DNA of 51,458 nucleotides, taken from contig JAOTWP010000011.1 in NCBI GenBank assembly GCA_029862975.1, positions 1 through 51,458 on the forward strand. Reading direction: 5' to 3'. A program made the translations under genes and the position numbers. Shown here one piece after another: positions 23,365 through 31,574 of the stretch. Source of the DNA: Acidobacteriota bacterium. GTDB taxonomy: Bacteria > Acidobacteriota > Thermoanaerobaculia > Multivoradales > JAHEKO01. Under the pieces are notes generated by a model. It had not been told where the DNA came from. It saw only the letters and a program-made list of their open reading frames with translations, and ran no database searches. How positions within the stretch are numbered: the first letter of the stretch is position 1; each line of letters begins with the position of its first letter.

Positions 23365-24183
23365 CGGGGGCGTGAGTCTATCGTGGCGGAGCCGCAACAT
23401 CGAGTTCGCGCGCCACGCCGAGGCTCCCTCCTCGCGGCTCGGGAGCCGGTCGAGGAGGGCCTCCGAGCGGCGGCAGATCCCGCGGAAGATCGCCACCTCG
23501 CGCTCCGTGAGGCGGGCCCGCGAGGCGAGGCGCCGCAGGTCCCGCATCACCGTCTCGAAGGACCCGTCGCGGGCGAACCCGACCCGCCGCAGCACCGGCG
23601 GCAGATGCGCGAAGAGGCCGTCGATCGATGCTTGCGCGGCCAGCGGATCGGCGACGGCGCGGACCCGCGGCTCGCGGGGGCGGGCCACGAAGAGCTCGTA
23701 GGCGACGACCAGCACGGCCTGGGCGAGGTTCAGGGTCGGCAGCTCCCGCGAGCAGGGGACGTGGACCCAGGGGGCGCAGCGCGCGAGCTGTTCCGTCGTG
23801 AGGCCCGAAGCCTCGGGCCCGAAGACGAGGGCGGTGCGGGTGCCGGGGGGATCGGCGGCGAGCGCCGCGGGCAGCTCCCGCGCCGCGATCGGCACCCGCT
23901 CGAGGCCGCGGCCACGGGCCGAGGTCGTGCCGACGACGCGCTGGAAGGGAGCCAGCGCGCGCGCCAGGTCCGGCGCGACGACGGCCTCGTCCAGGATCCG
24001 CCCGGCGCGAACGGCAAGGGCCCTGGCCTGGACACCGATGGGCTGGCGCGGCGCCACGAGGATCAGCTCGTGGAGCCCCATGTTGGCCATCGCCCGGGCC
24101 GTGGCTCCGATGTTGCCCTCTTCCTGGGTGCCGACGAGGACGATCGCCGGGGGGCGGGGCGCGGCGGGCCGGGAGTCGATCAT
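22720..24183 (-). CDS. Continuous TrmJ-like (SPOUT methyltransferase) plus KDPG aldolase reading frame
   Basis: One uninterrupted 487-codon frame. Residues 12-250 are a TrmH/TrmJ-type methyltransferase: 'IVLVGTQEEGNIGATARAMANMGL' in pieces (14-37), 'RVVGTTSARGR', 'ALVFGPEASGL' and the SAM-knot end 'LPTLNLAQAVLVVAYEL'. TrmJ methylates 2'-O at tRNA position 32. From residue 274 on the protein is a KDPG/KHG aldolase. No stop separates them; the linker 'SMLRLRHDRLTPP' has a -10-like TAGACT in its DNA. So it is either a true fusion, two proteins from one frame through an internal start, or a lost stop by frameshift. The N-terminal start is an ATG without a good ribosome site. Confidence 0.8.
   Translation of the reverse strand: MIDSRPAAPRPPAIVLVGTQEEGNIGATARAMANMGLHELILVAPRQPIGVQARALAVRAGRILDEAVVAPDLARALAPFQRVVGTTSARGRGLERVPIAARELPAALAADPPGTRTALVFGPEASGLTTEQLARCAPWVHVPCSRELPTLNLAQAVLVVAYELFVARPREPRVRAVADPLAAQASIDGLFAHLPPVLRRVGFARDGSFETVMRDLRRLASRARLTEREVAIFRGICRRSEALLDRLPSREEGASAWRANSMLRLRHDRLTPPMLAEKTTRDVAAALARSPIVGVVRTDSTAAARRQAMQLMECGIEIVEITFTVPDASSLVRELLGARTAGGPPWIGMGSVTTRERALEAVDAGAELIVSPNAAAAVATVAKAAGLFLVLGALTPTEIVRARELGADLVKVYPLPAVGGPSYLAVVRGPLADVPMLAAGGFTVDEIPAYRTAGACAFGMAAPLVLGTGRSIHESARHALKLARGEP
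23375..23380 (-). promoter_or_regulatory. -10-like TAGACT inside the trmJ frame, before eda
   Basis: On the minus strand GATAGACT ends 10 nt before the ATG at 23364, matching the argS element and spacing. Confidence 0.5.
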
Positions 24184-24214
24184 CGGCGGGCGGCGCCCGC
24201 GGCGTGGCTCATCC

Positions 24215-24242
24215 TTGACAGCATACCGTCACCCGGTAAGCT
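24215..24242 (+). promoter_or_regulatory. Putative sigma-70 promoter for the 101-aa gene
   Basis: A perfect TTGACA (24215-24220), 16 nt, then TAAGCT (24237-24242). The predicted start of transcription is about 40 nt before the ATG at 24289. The -35 is strong and the -10 moderate. Confidence 0.45.
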
Positions 24243-24288
24243 TGAGCGCGGCCTCGGCCGTGCCCCGGCCGGGGCGCGGGATCCGCCG

Positions 24289-24594
24289 ATGAGCGTCACC
24301 CCACAGTCGTACCTGATCTTCACCGGCACCGGCCCCATCCTCGTGCTGTCGACCTACCCGAGCGTCACCGACGAGCGGCTCGTGGCCAAGCTGCGCTACA
24401 AGGGCATCGACAAGTTCATCGCCTACGAGGTCGACGCGGAGGCGGTCAGCGACCGCTATCCGGACTCGTATCCGAGCGTCAGCCGGGACCTGCGGGGCGT
24501 CGAGGACCTCCGGGTGCTCGACTTCAACGGCCACCAGATCATGGCCAACTTCGTCCTGGGCGAGCTCGGCGAGCCGATCAAGTACGGCGACTGA
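24289..24594 (+). CDS. Small conserved-looking hypothetical protein, 101 residues
   Basis: A compact soluble protein with regular alternation of beta strands and helices: 'SYLIFTGTGPILVLSTYPSV', 'RLVAKLRYKGIDKFIAYEVDAEAV', 'LRVLDFNGHQIMANFVLGELGEPIKYGD'. No signal peptide, TM helix or cysteine is present. I do not recognise the family, and no neighbour clearly explains it. It is divergent from the TrmJ-Eda frame, has its own promoter-like sequence, and overlaps the end of maf by 17 nt on the opposite strand. Composition and clean start suggest a genuine gene. Confidence 0.72.
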   Translation: MSVTPQSYLIFTGTGPILVLSTYPSVTDERLVAKLRYKGIDKFIAYEVDAEAVSDRYPDSYPSVSRDLRGVEDLRVLDFNGHQIMANFVLGELGEPIKYGD

Positions 24595-25219
24595 GTCCGT
24601 CGCCGGCCGCGGGGGGCGCCGGGGAGAGGGTCCCGGCCGACCCCGTCCGGCCGCCGGGGCGCGGGATCCCGCGGCCGGAGAGCAGCCGGTACACGGCGGG
24701 CACGGGGAGGCCGACGACGTTCGAGTAGTTGCCCGCGATGGCCTCGACGAAGAGGCTGCCGCGGCCCTGGATGGCGTAGGCGCCAGCCTTGTCCATGGGC
24801 TCTCCGCTCGCCACGTACCAGTCGATCTCGTCCCGCGACAGCGGCGCGAAGCGGACCGTCGTGCGCTCGATCGCAGTGGCCGGCTCGCCGCCGGCGTCGA
24901 GGACGGCGACTCCCGAGACGACGTCGTGGCTGCGGCCCGCCAGCTCGCGGAGCATCGCCGCGGCGTCGGCGGCGTCGCGCGGCTTGCCGAGCAGCCGGCC
25001 CTCGAGGACCACGATGGTGTCGGCGGCGAGCACGACCTCTCCGGCGCGGACGTCGGCGGCCGCCTTTTCTCGAGCCAGCCGGCGAGCGTAGTCCTCCGCG
25101 CCCTCCCCGGGCCGCTGCGATTCGTCGAGGTCGACGGGGCGCACCGTGAACTCGTAGCCCAGCCCGGCGAGGATCTCCCGCCGGCGGGGCGATCCGGAGG
25201 CGAGAACGAGCCGGCTCAC
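24578..25219 (-). CDS. maf: Maf-like nucleotide pyrophosphatase
   Basis: A 213-residue Maf/Ham1-fold protein. 'LVLASGSPRRREILAGLGYEF' in the first 25 residues carries the SxxR motif; 'EDYARRLAREKA' and 'VVLAADTIVVLEGRLLGKPRD' hold the catalytic Asp; 'SHDVVSGVAV', 'DKAGAYAIQGRGSLFVEAIAGNYSNVVGLP' (in parts) are the rest of the signature. Family enzymes hydrolyse non-canonical or surplus dTTP/UTP/m7GTP. About 20 residues of Gly/Pro-rich tail are extra. GTG start overlaps the stop of the VWFA gene (GTGA), so it is translated from the same mRNA. Confidence 0.95.
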   Translation of the reverse strand: MSRLVLASGSPRRREILAGLGYEFTVRPVDLDESQRPGEGAEDYARRLAREKAAADVRAGEVVLAADTIVVLEGRLLGKPRDAADAAAMLRELAGRSHDVVSGVAVLDAGGEPATAIERTTVRFAPLSRDEIDWYVASGEPMDKAGAYAIQGRGSLFVEAIAGNYSNVVGLPVPAVYRLLSGRGIPRPGGRTGSAGTLSPAPPAAGDGLSRRT

Positions 25220-27723
25220 GGGTAGTAGCCGCGCAGCGTCTTGGCCTCGAGGTCGCGCTGGGCGATCTCGACCTCGATTGTCCGGAACTCCTCGCTCGGG
25301 GCCGTGTTCGTCGACTGGTAGGCGAGGTAGTAGCGCGAGCGCAGCTCGTTCTGGATGGTGTCGTAGATCGCCGGCAGCTCCGCCGAGCCGTCGACGAAGA
25401 AGGCGCGGCCGCCGGTCTGGTCGGCGAACTTCGCGAGCTTGCGCTTGGCGTCGCGCAGCTTGGCCGGCAGGTCGAGACCGATCGCGTAGATGGCGACGCC
25501 GGCGCGCTGGGCGAACTCGAGGGTGTCCTCGAAGGAGAAGCGGCTGTGCTCGTCCTGGCCGTCCGACAGCACGATCAGGGCGCGCTGCCCCTTGATGCCG
25601 TTGAAGTACTGGAGGGCGAAGACGAGGCTGTCGTAGAGGGAGGTGCCGCGCTCGGCCTTGAGGCCGGCGAGGCCGCGGCCGACGTCGGCGAGCCGGTTGG
25701 TGAACTTCGCCGCCAGGAAGGGCGTGTCGTTGAAGGTGATGAGCGTCGCCCGGTCCCGCGGCTGGATGATCGCCTCGAAGAAGCCCAGCGCGGCGCTCCT
25801 CGCGTCCTCCAGGCTGGCCTCCATCGACGCCGAGGTGTCGAGCAGGATGCCGGCGTGGATGGGCAGGTTGGTGACCCGGTCGAAGCGCGTGGGCTGCTGC
25901 GCGACGCCGTCCTCGCGCACCGTGAAGTCGTCCCTTTCGAGGGTCGTGACGGGGCGGCCGTTGCCGTCGACCGCGGCGATGTAGAGCTCGACGAACTGGA
26001 TGTCGACCTCCTCGAGGTAGGCCGGAGCGTTGACGAACACCAGGTCCTCGGTGCTGTTGCCGTCCGGCTGGAAGGCCACCGCCCGCACGTAGGCCAGGCC
26101 TCCGCCCGGCGGGATCAGGATCGTCTGGACCCAGGGCGGCTGGTAGAGCGTCGCGATCTCGGCCTCGTTGAGGTAGAACTCGACTCGCTCCACGACCTTG
26201 TCGGCCGGAACCTCGACGCGCGCCTCGGCGCGCAAGCTACGCTCGTACTTCACCCCGCGGCGGGGCTCGATCAGCTTCACGTCGAAGCGATGGGAGCTCG
26301 CGTTGAGCACCATCTGGTCGCGCACGAGCTCGTTGCCCGCCGCGTCGTAGGCGATCGCCGTCAGCGTCCGCAGGCGCGGCATCCGTCCGAGGTCGAGCTC
26401 GACGCTGAACGGCGGCTGGCGCTTGGTGAGGATCGGCTTGCCTTCCATGAGGAAGGTCACGTGGTCGATCTCGTCGCCGGTGGTCAGGGTGTCGATGCGC
26501 AGCAGCCCGGCCTGGAGGTCGCCGTAGGGCTCGACCATGGCGAGCGTCGTGTCCGTGGTCAGGATCGCCCGGTTGGCCTCTTCGAAGAGCAGGCGGGTGG
26601 CCTCGTCCACGATCCGCGGCCGAAGATCGCCGACGTCGGGCACCTCCAGCTCCTGGCTCAAGCGCTGAACCTTCTTCGTGTTGAGGTCCTCGAGCTTGAC
26701 GACGAGCCGGTACGGGCCCGGCCGCAGATTGCGCTCGAGCAGCAGGGGCAGCGTGTCGCCGGCAATCTCGTCCTCGCTGAAATTGAAGCGGTATCGGAAG
26801 TTCTCGAACAGCCGGTCGCCGCGCAGGATCTCGCCGGTGGCGAGCAGGTTGTAGGAAGTGTGGCCGGCCAGCTCGGCCCGTCCCACCTCCGCCTTCGGCA
26901 CCGCGACGAGCGCCTGCACCACGGTGCGGCTCTGGCGCCGGCCGGGGTAGTCGACCGTCAGGGTGGCGGAGAACCGGTCGGCGCCCTCCTCGAGCTGGGT
27001 CGAGTAGGCGTGGAAGGTCGCCACCCACTCGCCGCTCGGAGGCTCCTTGTTGGTCTGGGCCTCCGCCAGCGCCATGTCGTAGCCCAGCTGGCCGAGCCGC
27101 TGGCGCTGGCCGAGGACGGCGAAGAGCGCCTCCTGCTCGCTGAAGCGGCAGGTGTTGCGGATGGCCTCGAGCGCCTCGGCGCCGGTGGTCAGGACGCTGC
27201 CGAAGCGCAGCAGCTCGCCGAGGTCGTCGCCGCGCCACAGGCTCCAGCGCCTGCCGCCGCGATCGAGGAACAGCATCGCGAACTCCGAGCCCAGCGTCTC
27301 CGCCCGGCCGTAGTACCAGACCTGGCCGGGCCACAGGTCGGCGCAGTTGATCGGCACGAGCGCGTCGGGCGCTCCGTTGAGCAGGTAGACCTTGCCGCGG
27401 TCGTCGTCGAGCCGGCCGAAGGCCGCCATGGCCTCCTCGACCTTGCGCTCCCAGCGCTCGCGGAACTCGTTGAGCGCGGTGTCGGGGTAGGGGTCCCGGA
27501 TGCGCCAGAACCGCTCGATGAACGCGTCGCGCTGGTACTCCTCCTCGATGGCGAGAAACGTCTCGCGCTCCTCGTCGCTGATGATGAGCTCGACGGACGC
27601 GAGCCAGCGCTTGTGCGCCTCGGAGAGGTGCTCCGTCGACTTCTTGTCCCTGCCCGCGGCCGGGAGCGCGGCGGCGAGCGAGATCAGCAGGACGAGGGCG
27701 GGCAGGCGGGGAGATCGGAGCAT
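25216..27723 (-). CDS. Exported GWxTD-like plus VWFA-domain protein
   Basis: An 835-residue secreted or periplasmic protein. Residues 1-24 are a signal peptide. Residues about 30-180 resemble the GWxTD domain common in Acidobacteriota: '[29 protein letters not shown]' in pieces, then '[19 protein letters not shown]', where the GWxTD tag itself reads differently. A beta-rich middle follows. The C-terminus is a von Willebrand A domain whose MIDAS motif D629-T-S-A-S begins it, with 'GTSLYDSL' and '[12 protein letters not shown]' completing the metal site; this matches the acidobacterial VWFA-related family. The start at 27723 is chosen for the signal peptide and a TGCTAGGAT element 7 nt upstream. 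Role is unknown; protein or matrix binding is likely. Confidence 0.88.
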   Translation of the reverse strand: MLRSPRLPALVLLISLAAALPAAGRDKKSTEHLSEAHKRWLASVELIISDEERETFLAIEEEYQRDAFIERFWRIRDPYPDTALNEFRERWERKVEEAMAAFGRLDDDRGKVYLLNGAPDALVPINCADLWPGQVWYYGRAETLGSEFAMLFLDRGGRRWSLWRGDDLGELLRFGSVLTTGAEALEAIRNTCRFSEQEALFAVLGQRQRLGQLGYDMALAEAQTNKEPPSGEWVATFHAYSTQLEEGADRFSATLTVDYPGRRQSRTVVQALVAVPKAEVGRAELAGHTSYNLLATGEILRGDRLFENFRYRFNFSEDEIAGDTLPLLLERNLRPGPYRLVVKLEDLNTKKVQRLSQELEVPDVGDLRPRIVDEATRLLFEEANRAILTTDTTLAMVEPYGDLQAGLLRIDTLTTGDEIDHVTFLMEGKPILTKRQPPFSVELDLGRMPRLRTLTAIAYDAAGNELVRDQMVLNASSHRFDVKLIEPRRGVKYERSLRAEARVEVPADKVVERVEFYLNEAEIATLYQPPWVQTILIPPGGGLAYVRAVAFQPDGNSTEDLVFVNAPAYLEEVDIQFVELYIAAVDGNGRPVTTLERDDFTVREDGVAQQPTRFDRVTNLPIHAGILLDTSASMEASLEDARSAALGFFEAIIQPRDRATLITFNDTPFLAAKFTNRLADVGRGLAGLKAERGTSLYDSLVFALQYFNGIKGQRALIVLSDGQDEHSRFSFEDTLEFAQRAGVAIYAIGLDLPAKLRDAKRKLAKFADQTGGRAFFVDGSAELPAIYDTIQNELRSRYYLAYQSTNTAPSEEFRTIEVEIAQRDLEAKTLRGYYP

Positions 27724-27730
27724 CCGGAGG

Positions 27731-27736
27731 ATCCTA
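27731..27736 (-). promoter_or_regulatory. Extended -10 (TGC-TAGGAT) of the VWFA gene
   Basis: On the minus strand TGCTAGGAT ends 7 nt before the ATG at 27723. The region is shared with the divergent promoter at 27819. Confidence 0.55.
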
Positions 27737-27818
27737 GCAAGGGACGGCAGGCGGCCCGGCGGCGGCGCCCGTTGCAACCCCGCGCGGGCGGCGGTTATTT
27801 CGCCCCCGCGAAGGCGCG

Positions 27819-27824
27819 TAGAAT
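27819..27824 (+). promoter_or_regulatory. -10-like TAGAAT before the cysteine desulfurase gene
   Basis: TAGAAT ends 9 nt before the ATG at 27834; no Shine-Dalgarno intervenes. Confidence 0.5.
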
Positions 27825-27833
27825 CGGCCGGCG

Positions 27834-28985
27834 ATGGACCCCGTCTACCTCGATCACAACGCCACGACGCCGCTCGAGCCGCGGGTGCTGGCGGCGATGA
27901 TGCCGGCCCTCGAGGCGACCGGCAACGCGTCCTCCGTCCATGGCTTCGGGCGGCGGGCCGCCGAGGCCGTGGAGACGGCCCGCGACCAGGTGGCCGCCCT
28001 CCTGGGGGTGCGGCCGCGCGAGCTCGTGTTCACGGCCTCCGGCAGCGAGGCCAACAACGCCGTGCTGGGCACGATGTCGGAGCTGCACGGCGGCGGCCAC
28101 GTGGTCGTCTCCGCCTTCGAGCACCCGTCGATTCTCGCCGCCGCCGCGCGCCTCGAGGAGCGCGGCTTCGCCGTGAGCCGCGTGCGGCCGGAGCCGACGG
28201 GCCGGGTCTCGCCGGCGGCGATCGCCGGCGAGCTGCGAGACGACACCCGCCTGGTCTGCCTGATGCTCGCCAACAACGAGATCGGCGCCCTGCAGCCGGT
28301 GGCCGAGGTGGCCGAGCTCGCGCGGGCCCGCGGCGTGCCGGTGCTGTGCGACGCGGTGCAGGCGGTCGGCAAGGTCCCCGTGGCGGTGCCCGACCTCGGG
28401 GTCGACTACCTCACCGTCGGCGCCCACAAGTTCTACGGCCCGCTGGGCGCCGCGGCGCTGTGGATCCGCGGCGGGGCGGGCTTCTCGCCGCTCCTGGTCG
28501 GTGGCTCCCAAGAGAGGCGGCGGCGCGCGGGCACGCTCAACGTGCCGGCGCTCGTCGGTCTGGGGGCGGCGGCGGCGCTGGTGGCCGCCGAGCTCGAGGG
28601 CTGGGCGCGCCACATGGCCCGGCTGCGCGACGCCTTCGAGGCCGGCCTCGGCGCGATCGGCGGCACCGCCGTTCACGCCGCGGCCGTGCCGCGGCTGCCC
28701 AACACCAGCAACGTGGCGTTTCACGGGGTCGACGCCGAGGCGCTGATGGTGCGGCTCGACCTGCGGGGCTTCGCGGTCTCCACGGGCTCGGCCTGCGCCT
28801 CGGGCGTCGTCGAGGTGAGCGAGACGATGCGCGCCCTCGGGGTGGACGAGGAGGTGGCGGCGGCTTCGCTGCGCGTCAGCTTCGGCAAGGACAGCCCGGA
28901 GCGCGCCGCCGAGTGGCTCCTCGCGGCGCTGCGCGAAGAGGTGGAGGCGCTGCGCGAGCTCGCCGCTGCCGGAGCGCGGCGATGA
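27834..28985 (+). CDS. iscS: Cysteine desulfurase (IscS/NifS family)
   Basis: A 383-residue PLP enzyme. '[15 protein letters not shown]' (5-19), '[14 protein letters not shown]' (66-79), '[14 protein letters not shown]' (143-156), the PLP-binding Lys199 in '[11 protein letters not shown]', '[13 protein letters not shown]' and the persulfide Cys321 in 'STGSACASG' are all present. The short loop around Cys321 is of the NifS/IscS (class I) type. It mobilises sulfur from cysteine. The next gene, mnmA, overlaps by ATGA, which points to delivery of sulfur for tRNA 2-thiouridine as its main local job. No iscU or iscR is nearby. Confidence 0.96.
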   Translation: MDPVYLDHNATTPLEPRVLAAMMPALEATGNASSVHGFGRRAAEAVETARDQVAALLGVRPRELVFTASGSEANNAVLGTMSELHGGGHVVVSAFEHPSILAAAARLEERGFAVSRVRPEPTGRVSPAAIAGELRDDTRLVCLMLANNEIGALQPVAEVAELARARGVPVLCDAVQAVGKVPVAVPDLGVDYLTVGAHKFYGPLGAAALWIRGGAGFSPLLVGGSQERRRRAGTLNVPALVGLGAAAALVAAELEGWARHMARLRDAFEAGLGAIGGTAVHAAAVPRLPNTSNVAFHGVDAEALMVRLDLRGFAVSTGSACASGVVEVSETMRALGVDEEVAAASLRVSFGKDSPERAAEWLLAALREEVEALRELAAAGARR

Positions 28986-30079
28986 GCGGCCGGGTCGCCG
29001 TGGCGATGAGCGGCGGGGTGGACTCGTCCGTCGTGGCGTGGCTCCTGTCGCGCCAGGAAGCGCCGGTCGTCGGGCTCTCGATGGTCCTCGCGGACCGTTC
29101 CGGCGAGAGCGCCGATGGCAGGTGCTGCGGAGCGCTCGATCTCGGCGACGCGCGCCGGGCCGCCGCGCGGTGCGGCATTCCGCACTACACGCTGCGGATG
29201 GACGGCGAGTTCCGCCGCCACGTCGTGGAGCCGTTCGTCGACGAGTACCTGGCGGGCCGCACGCCGGTGCCCTGCACCCGCTGCAACACCGTCATCAAGT
29301 TCGACCTGTTCCTCGAGCGCGCCCGGGCCTTGGGGGCGGACACCATGGCCACCGGCCACTACGCCCGGATCGTGGACGGCCCCGACGGGCCGCAGCTGCA
29401 TCGGGCGCGGGCGCTGGAGAAGGACCAGAGCTACTACCTCTTCGAGCTGACCCGGGAGCAGCTCGCGGCCGCCCGCTTTCCGCTCGGCGACCTGGACAAG
29501 GAGCGGGTCCGCGAGCTGGCGCGGGAGGCGGGCCTCCAGGTGGCGGACAAGCGCGAGAGCATGGAGCTGTGCTTCGTGGCGGGCTCAGTGAAGGACTTCG
29601 TCGAGAGCGAGGCGCGGGCGGCGCCGGAGCGCTTCCCGGTGCCGGTGGCGGCGGCGAGCACCCTCGTCGACGGCGCCGGCAACGAGCTCGGGCGGGGCGA
29701 GCCCTACTACCGCTACACCGTCGGCCAGCGCCGCGGCCTGGGACTGAGCGCCCCGAGCCCGCTCTACGTGCTGGCCGTGGATCCGGAGCGCAACGAGGTG
29801 CGGGTGGGCGGCGTCGAGGAGCTCGACGCGCCGGGGCTCGTCGGCGAGCGCTGCCACTGGATCGGGCCGCCGCCCGCCGGCGCCTTCGAGGCGACGGTCA
29901 AGATCCGCTCGCGCCATGCCGGGGCGCGGGCCACGGTGACGCCGGGCGGCGCCGCCGGCGCGGTCGACGTGCGCTTCGCGCGGCCGCAGCGCGGCGTTGC
30001 GCCCGGCCAGGCGGCCGTCTTCTACGACGGCAGCCGGGTTCTCGGCGGCTGCTGGATCCGGCGCGCCACCGTCGCCTGA
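28982..30079 (+). CDS. mnmA: tRNA-uridine 2-sulfurtransferase MnmA
   Basis: A 365-residue enzyme starting at the ATG within the iscS stop. The PP-loop SGGVDSS (10-16) activates U34 with ATP. Catalytic Cys101 in '[13 protein letters not shown]' and the second Cys in 'MELCFVAG' transfer the persulfide sulfur. 'MATGHYARI', '[10 protein letters not shown]' and '[16 protein letters not shown]' are characteristic family blocks. It makes the 2-thio group of the wobble uridine in Lys, Glu and Gln tRNAs. Pairing with a desulfurase is an economical arrangement that may bypass the Tus relay, since no tusA-E genes are seen here. Confidence 0.96.
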   Translation: MSGRVAVAMSGGVDSSVVAWLLSRQEAPVVGLSMVLADRSGESADGRCCGALDLGDARRAAARCGIPHYTLRMDGEFRRHVVEPFVDEYLAGRTPVPCTRCNTVIKFDLFLERARALGADTMATGHYARIVDGPDGPQLHRARALEKDQSYYLFELTREQLAAARFPLGDLDKERVRELAREAGLQVADKRESMELCFVAGSVKDFVESEARAAPERFPVPVAAASTLVDGAGNELGRGEPYYRYTVGQRRGLGLSAPSPLYVLAVDPERNEVRVGGVEELDAPGLVGERCHWIGPPPAGAFEATVKIRSRHAGARATVTPGGAAGAVDVRFARPQRGVAPGQAAVFYDGSRVLGGCWIRRATVA

Positions 30080-30080
30080 C

Positions 30081-30094
30081 GACGGCGCGCCGTC
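30081..30094. terminator. Palindromic hairpin between mnmA and rsmI
   Basis: GACGGCGCGCCGTC is a perfect palindrome right after the mnmA stop and before the convergent rsmI stop. It has no T-tract, so bidirectional termination is only a guess. Confidence 0.25.
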
Positions 30095-30112
30095 ACCTCC
30101 GGCGGCGCGCCC

Positions 30113-30799
30113 TCACGGCGGCCCGATCACCAGCACGATCTCGCCCTTGAGGGCCGGGCGCGCGCCGAGGACCGCGGTCAGCTCGGCGGCGGTGCCGCGC
30201 AGGACCTCCTCGTGCAGCTTCGTCAGCTCCCGGCAGACGGCGACGGGGCGCTCGCCCAGCGTCTCGGCGGCGCTCTCGAGGGTGGCGAGCAGGCGGCGCG
30301 GCGACTCGAAGACGACGCAGCTGTGGCCGAGCTCGCCCAGCCACTCGAAGAACTTGCGGCGCTTGCCGGCCTTGCGGGGAGCGAATCCGGCGAACGTGAA
30401 GGGATAGGGCGGCAGGCCGCTGGCGACGAGCGCCGCGAGCGCCGCGGACGGCCCGGGAACCGGCCGCACGTCGATGCCGCGCGCCACGGCCTCGCGCACC
30501 AGGAGGAAGCCGGGGTCGGAGAGCAGCGGCGTGCCGGCGTCGCTGACGAGAGCCACGTTCTCGCCGGCGGTCAAGCGGGCCACCAGGCCGGGCACCCGGC
30601 GGGCCTCGTTGTGCTCGTGCAGCGAGATGAGGCGGCTCGCGAGGCCGCAGCGGGCCAGCAGCCGGCCGGTGTGGCGCGTGTCCTCGCAGGCGACGACGGC
30701 GGCCTCGGCGAGGATCCGGCGGGCCCGCGGCGAGAGGTCCTCGACGTTGCCGATCGGAGTCGAGACGACGTGAAGAGTGCCGGCCATTCGGGAGGCCAT
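30113..30799 (-). CDS. rsmI: 16S rRNA (cytidine1402-2'-O)-methyltransferase RsmI
   Basis: A 228-residue tetrapyrrole-methylase-fold enzyme. 'LHVVSTPIGNVEDLSPRA' is the N-terminal signature, followed by 'VACEDTRHTGRLL', 'VALVSDAGTPLLSDPGFLLV', 'PVPGPSAALAALVASGLP' and 'FVFESPRRL'-like 'CVVFESPRRLLATL'. 'VCRELTKLHEEVLRG' completes the family. It methylates C1402 of 16S rRNA with SAM. It lacks the small C-terminal extension of some orthologues. The ATG at 30799 or that at 30787 could serve; orthologues usually begin at the latter, M-A-G-T-L. It is divergent from the SurA-like gene, sharing a palindromic promoter. Confidence 0.95.
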   Translation of the reverse strand: MASRMAGTLHVVSTPIGNVEDLSPRARRILAEAAVVACEDTRHTGRLLARCGLASRLISLHEHNEARRVPGLVARLTAGENVALVSDAGTPLLSDPGFLLVREAVARGIDVRPVPGPSAALAALVASGLPPYPFTFAGFAPRKAGKRRKFFEWLGELGHSCVVFESPRRLLATLESAAETLGERPVAVCRELTKLHEEVLRGTAAELTAVLGARPALKGEIVLVIGPP

Positions 30800-30826
30800 T
30801 TGGGGAGGGCGAGCGCGCCTCCAGGA

Positions 30827-30836
30827 ATGCTAGCAT
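30827..30836. promoter_or_regulatory. Palindromic, possibly bidirectional -10 element
   Basis: ATGCTAGCAT is a perfect palindrome that gives TGCTAGCAT on both strands. On the plus strand TAGCAT ends 9 nt before the SurA-like ATG at 30846; on the minus strand it lies about 27 nt before rsmI. Confidence 0.5.
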
Positions 30837-30845
30837 GCGATGCCG

Positions 30846-31574
30846 ATGGCCCTCTCGAGACCCCGCGCCGCCCTCGCCGCCGGCCTCGCGGCGGCACTTT
30901 GCTGCTCCGTCCCGGCGCTCTCCCAGGATGCCGCCCCCGAGCTGATCGACCGGGTCGTCGCCGTCGTCGACGAGGATCCGATCCTCGCCTCCGAGGTCGG
31001 CCAGGTCGCGGCGCTGGGCATGGTCCAGCCGCTGGCGGGCGAGAGCGACCGCTCCCTGCGGCGGCGGATCCTCGACCAGCTCATCGAGCAGCGCCTGCGC
31101 TTCCACGAGATCGACAGCTTCGGCTTCGTCGAGCTGCCGACGGCCGAGGTGGAAAAGGCCTTCGCCGAGATCCGCGACCGCTTCGCGAGCGACTCCGCCT
31201 TCGAGCAGCGCCTGAACGAGCTCGGCCTCGAGGCCGACAGCCTGCGGCGGCTCGTGGCCCGCCAGCTGATGGTGCTCACCTACGTGGACGAGCGCCTCGG
31301 GCCGCGGGTCTTCGTCGATCTCGAGGACATCCGGGCCTACTACGACGGCACCTTCGCGCCCGAGATGCGGCAGCGCGGCGCCGCGGTGCCGGCGCTGCCC
31401 GCCGTGCGCGAGGCGATCCGGGCGCTCCTCAAGGAAGAGCGCCTCAACGAGGAGATCGAGCGCTGGACCGAGGAGCTGCGCCGGGCGGCCGACGTCGAGG
31501 ACTACTTCGACGACGTGGAGGGTCCGCTGCCCGGCGTCGTCGCGGCGGCCGGGGAGGGCGCGACGGGCTCGTAG
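30846..31574 (+). CDS. SurA-like periplasmic chaperone lacking a parvulin domain
   Basis: A 242-residue exported protein. Residues 1-27 are a signal peptide ('RAALAAGLAAALCCSVPALSQ'). 'LIDRVVAVVDEDPILASEV' is the SurA N-terminal signature, followed by the helical 'RRRILDQLIEQRLRFHEID', 'FVELPTAEVEKAFAEIRDRF', 'FEQRLNELGLEADSLRRLVARQLMVLTYVDERL' (in parts), as in the SurA chaperone core. Both PPIase (parvulin) domains are missing and only a helical C-terminal part, 'VREAIRALLKEERLNEEIERW', follows. It should therefore chaperone outer-membrane proteins without isomerase activity. The ATG at 30846 is preferred over 30840 by its 9-nt spacing from TAGCAT. Its last 73 nt overlap the slt gene. Confidence 0.88.
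   Translation: MALSRPRAALAAGLAAALCCSVPALSQDAAPELIDRVVAVVDEDPILASEVGQVAALGMVQPLAGESDRSLRRRILDQLIEQRLRFHEIDSFGFVELPTAEVEKAFAEIRDRFASDSAFEQRLNELGLEADSLRRLVARQLMVLTYVDERLGPRVFVDLEDIRAYYDGTFAPEMRQRGAAVPALPAVREAIRALLKEERLNEEIERWTEELRRAADVEDYFDDVEGPLPGVVAAAGEGATGS

Noticed and set aside
23365..23560. A sequencing frameshift as the certain cause of the TrmJ-Eda fusion.
   Set aside because: A stop does exist in another frame, but nothing in the sequence alone proves an error, so the fusion was kept with the doubt stated.
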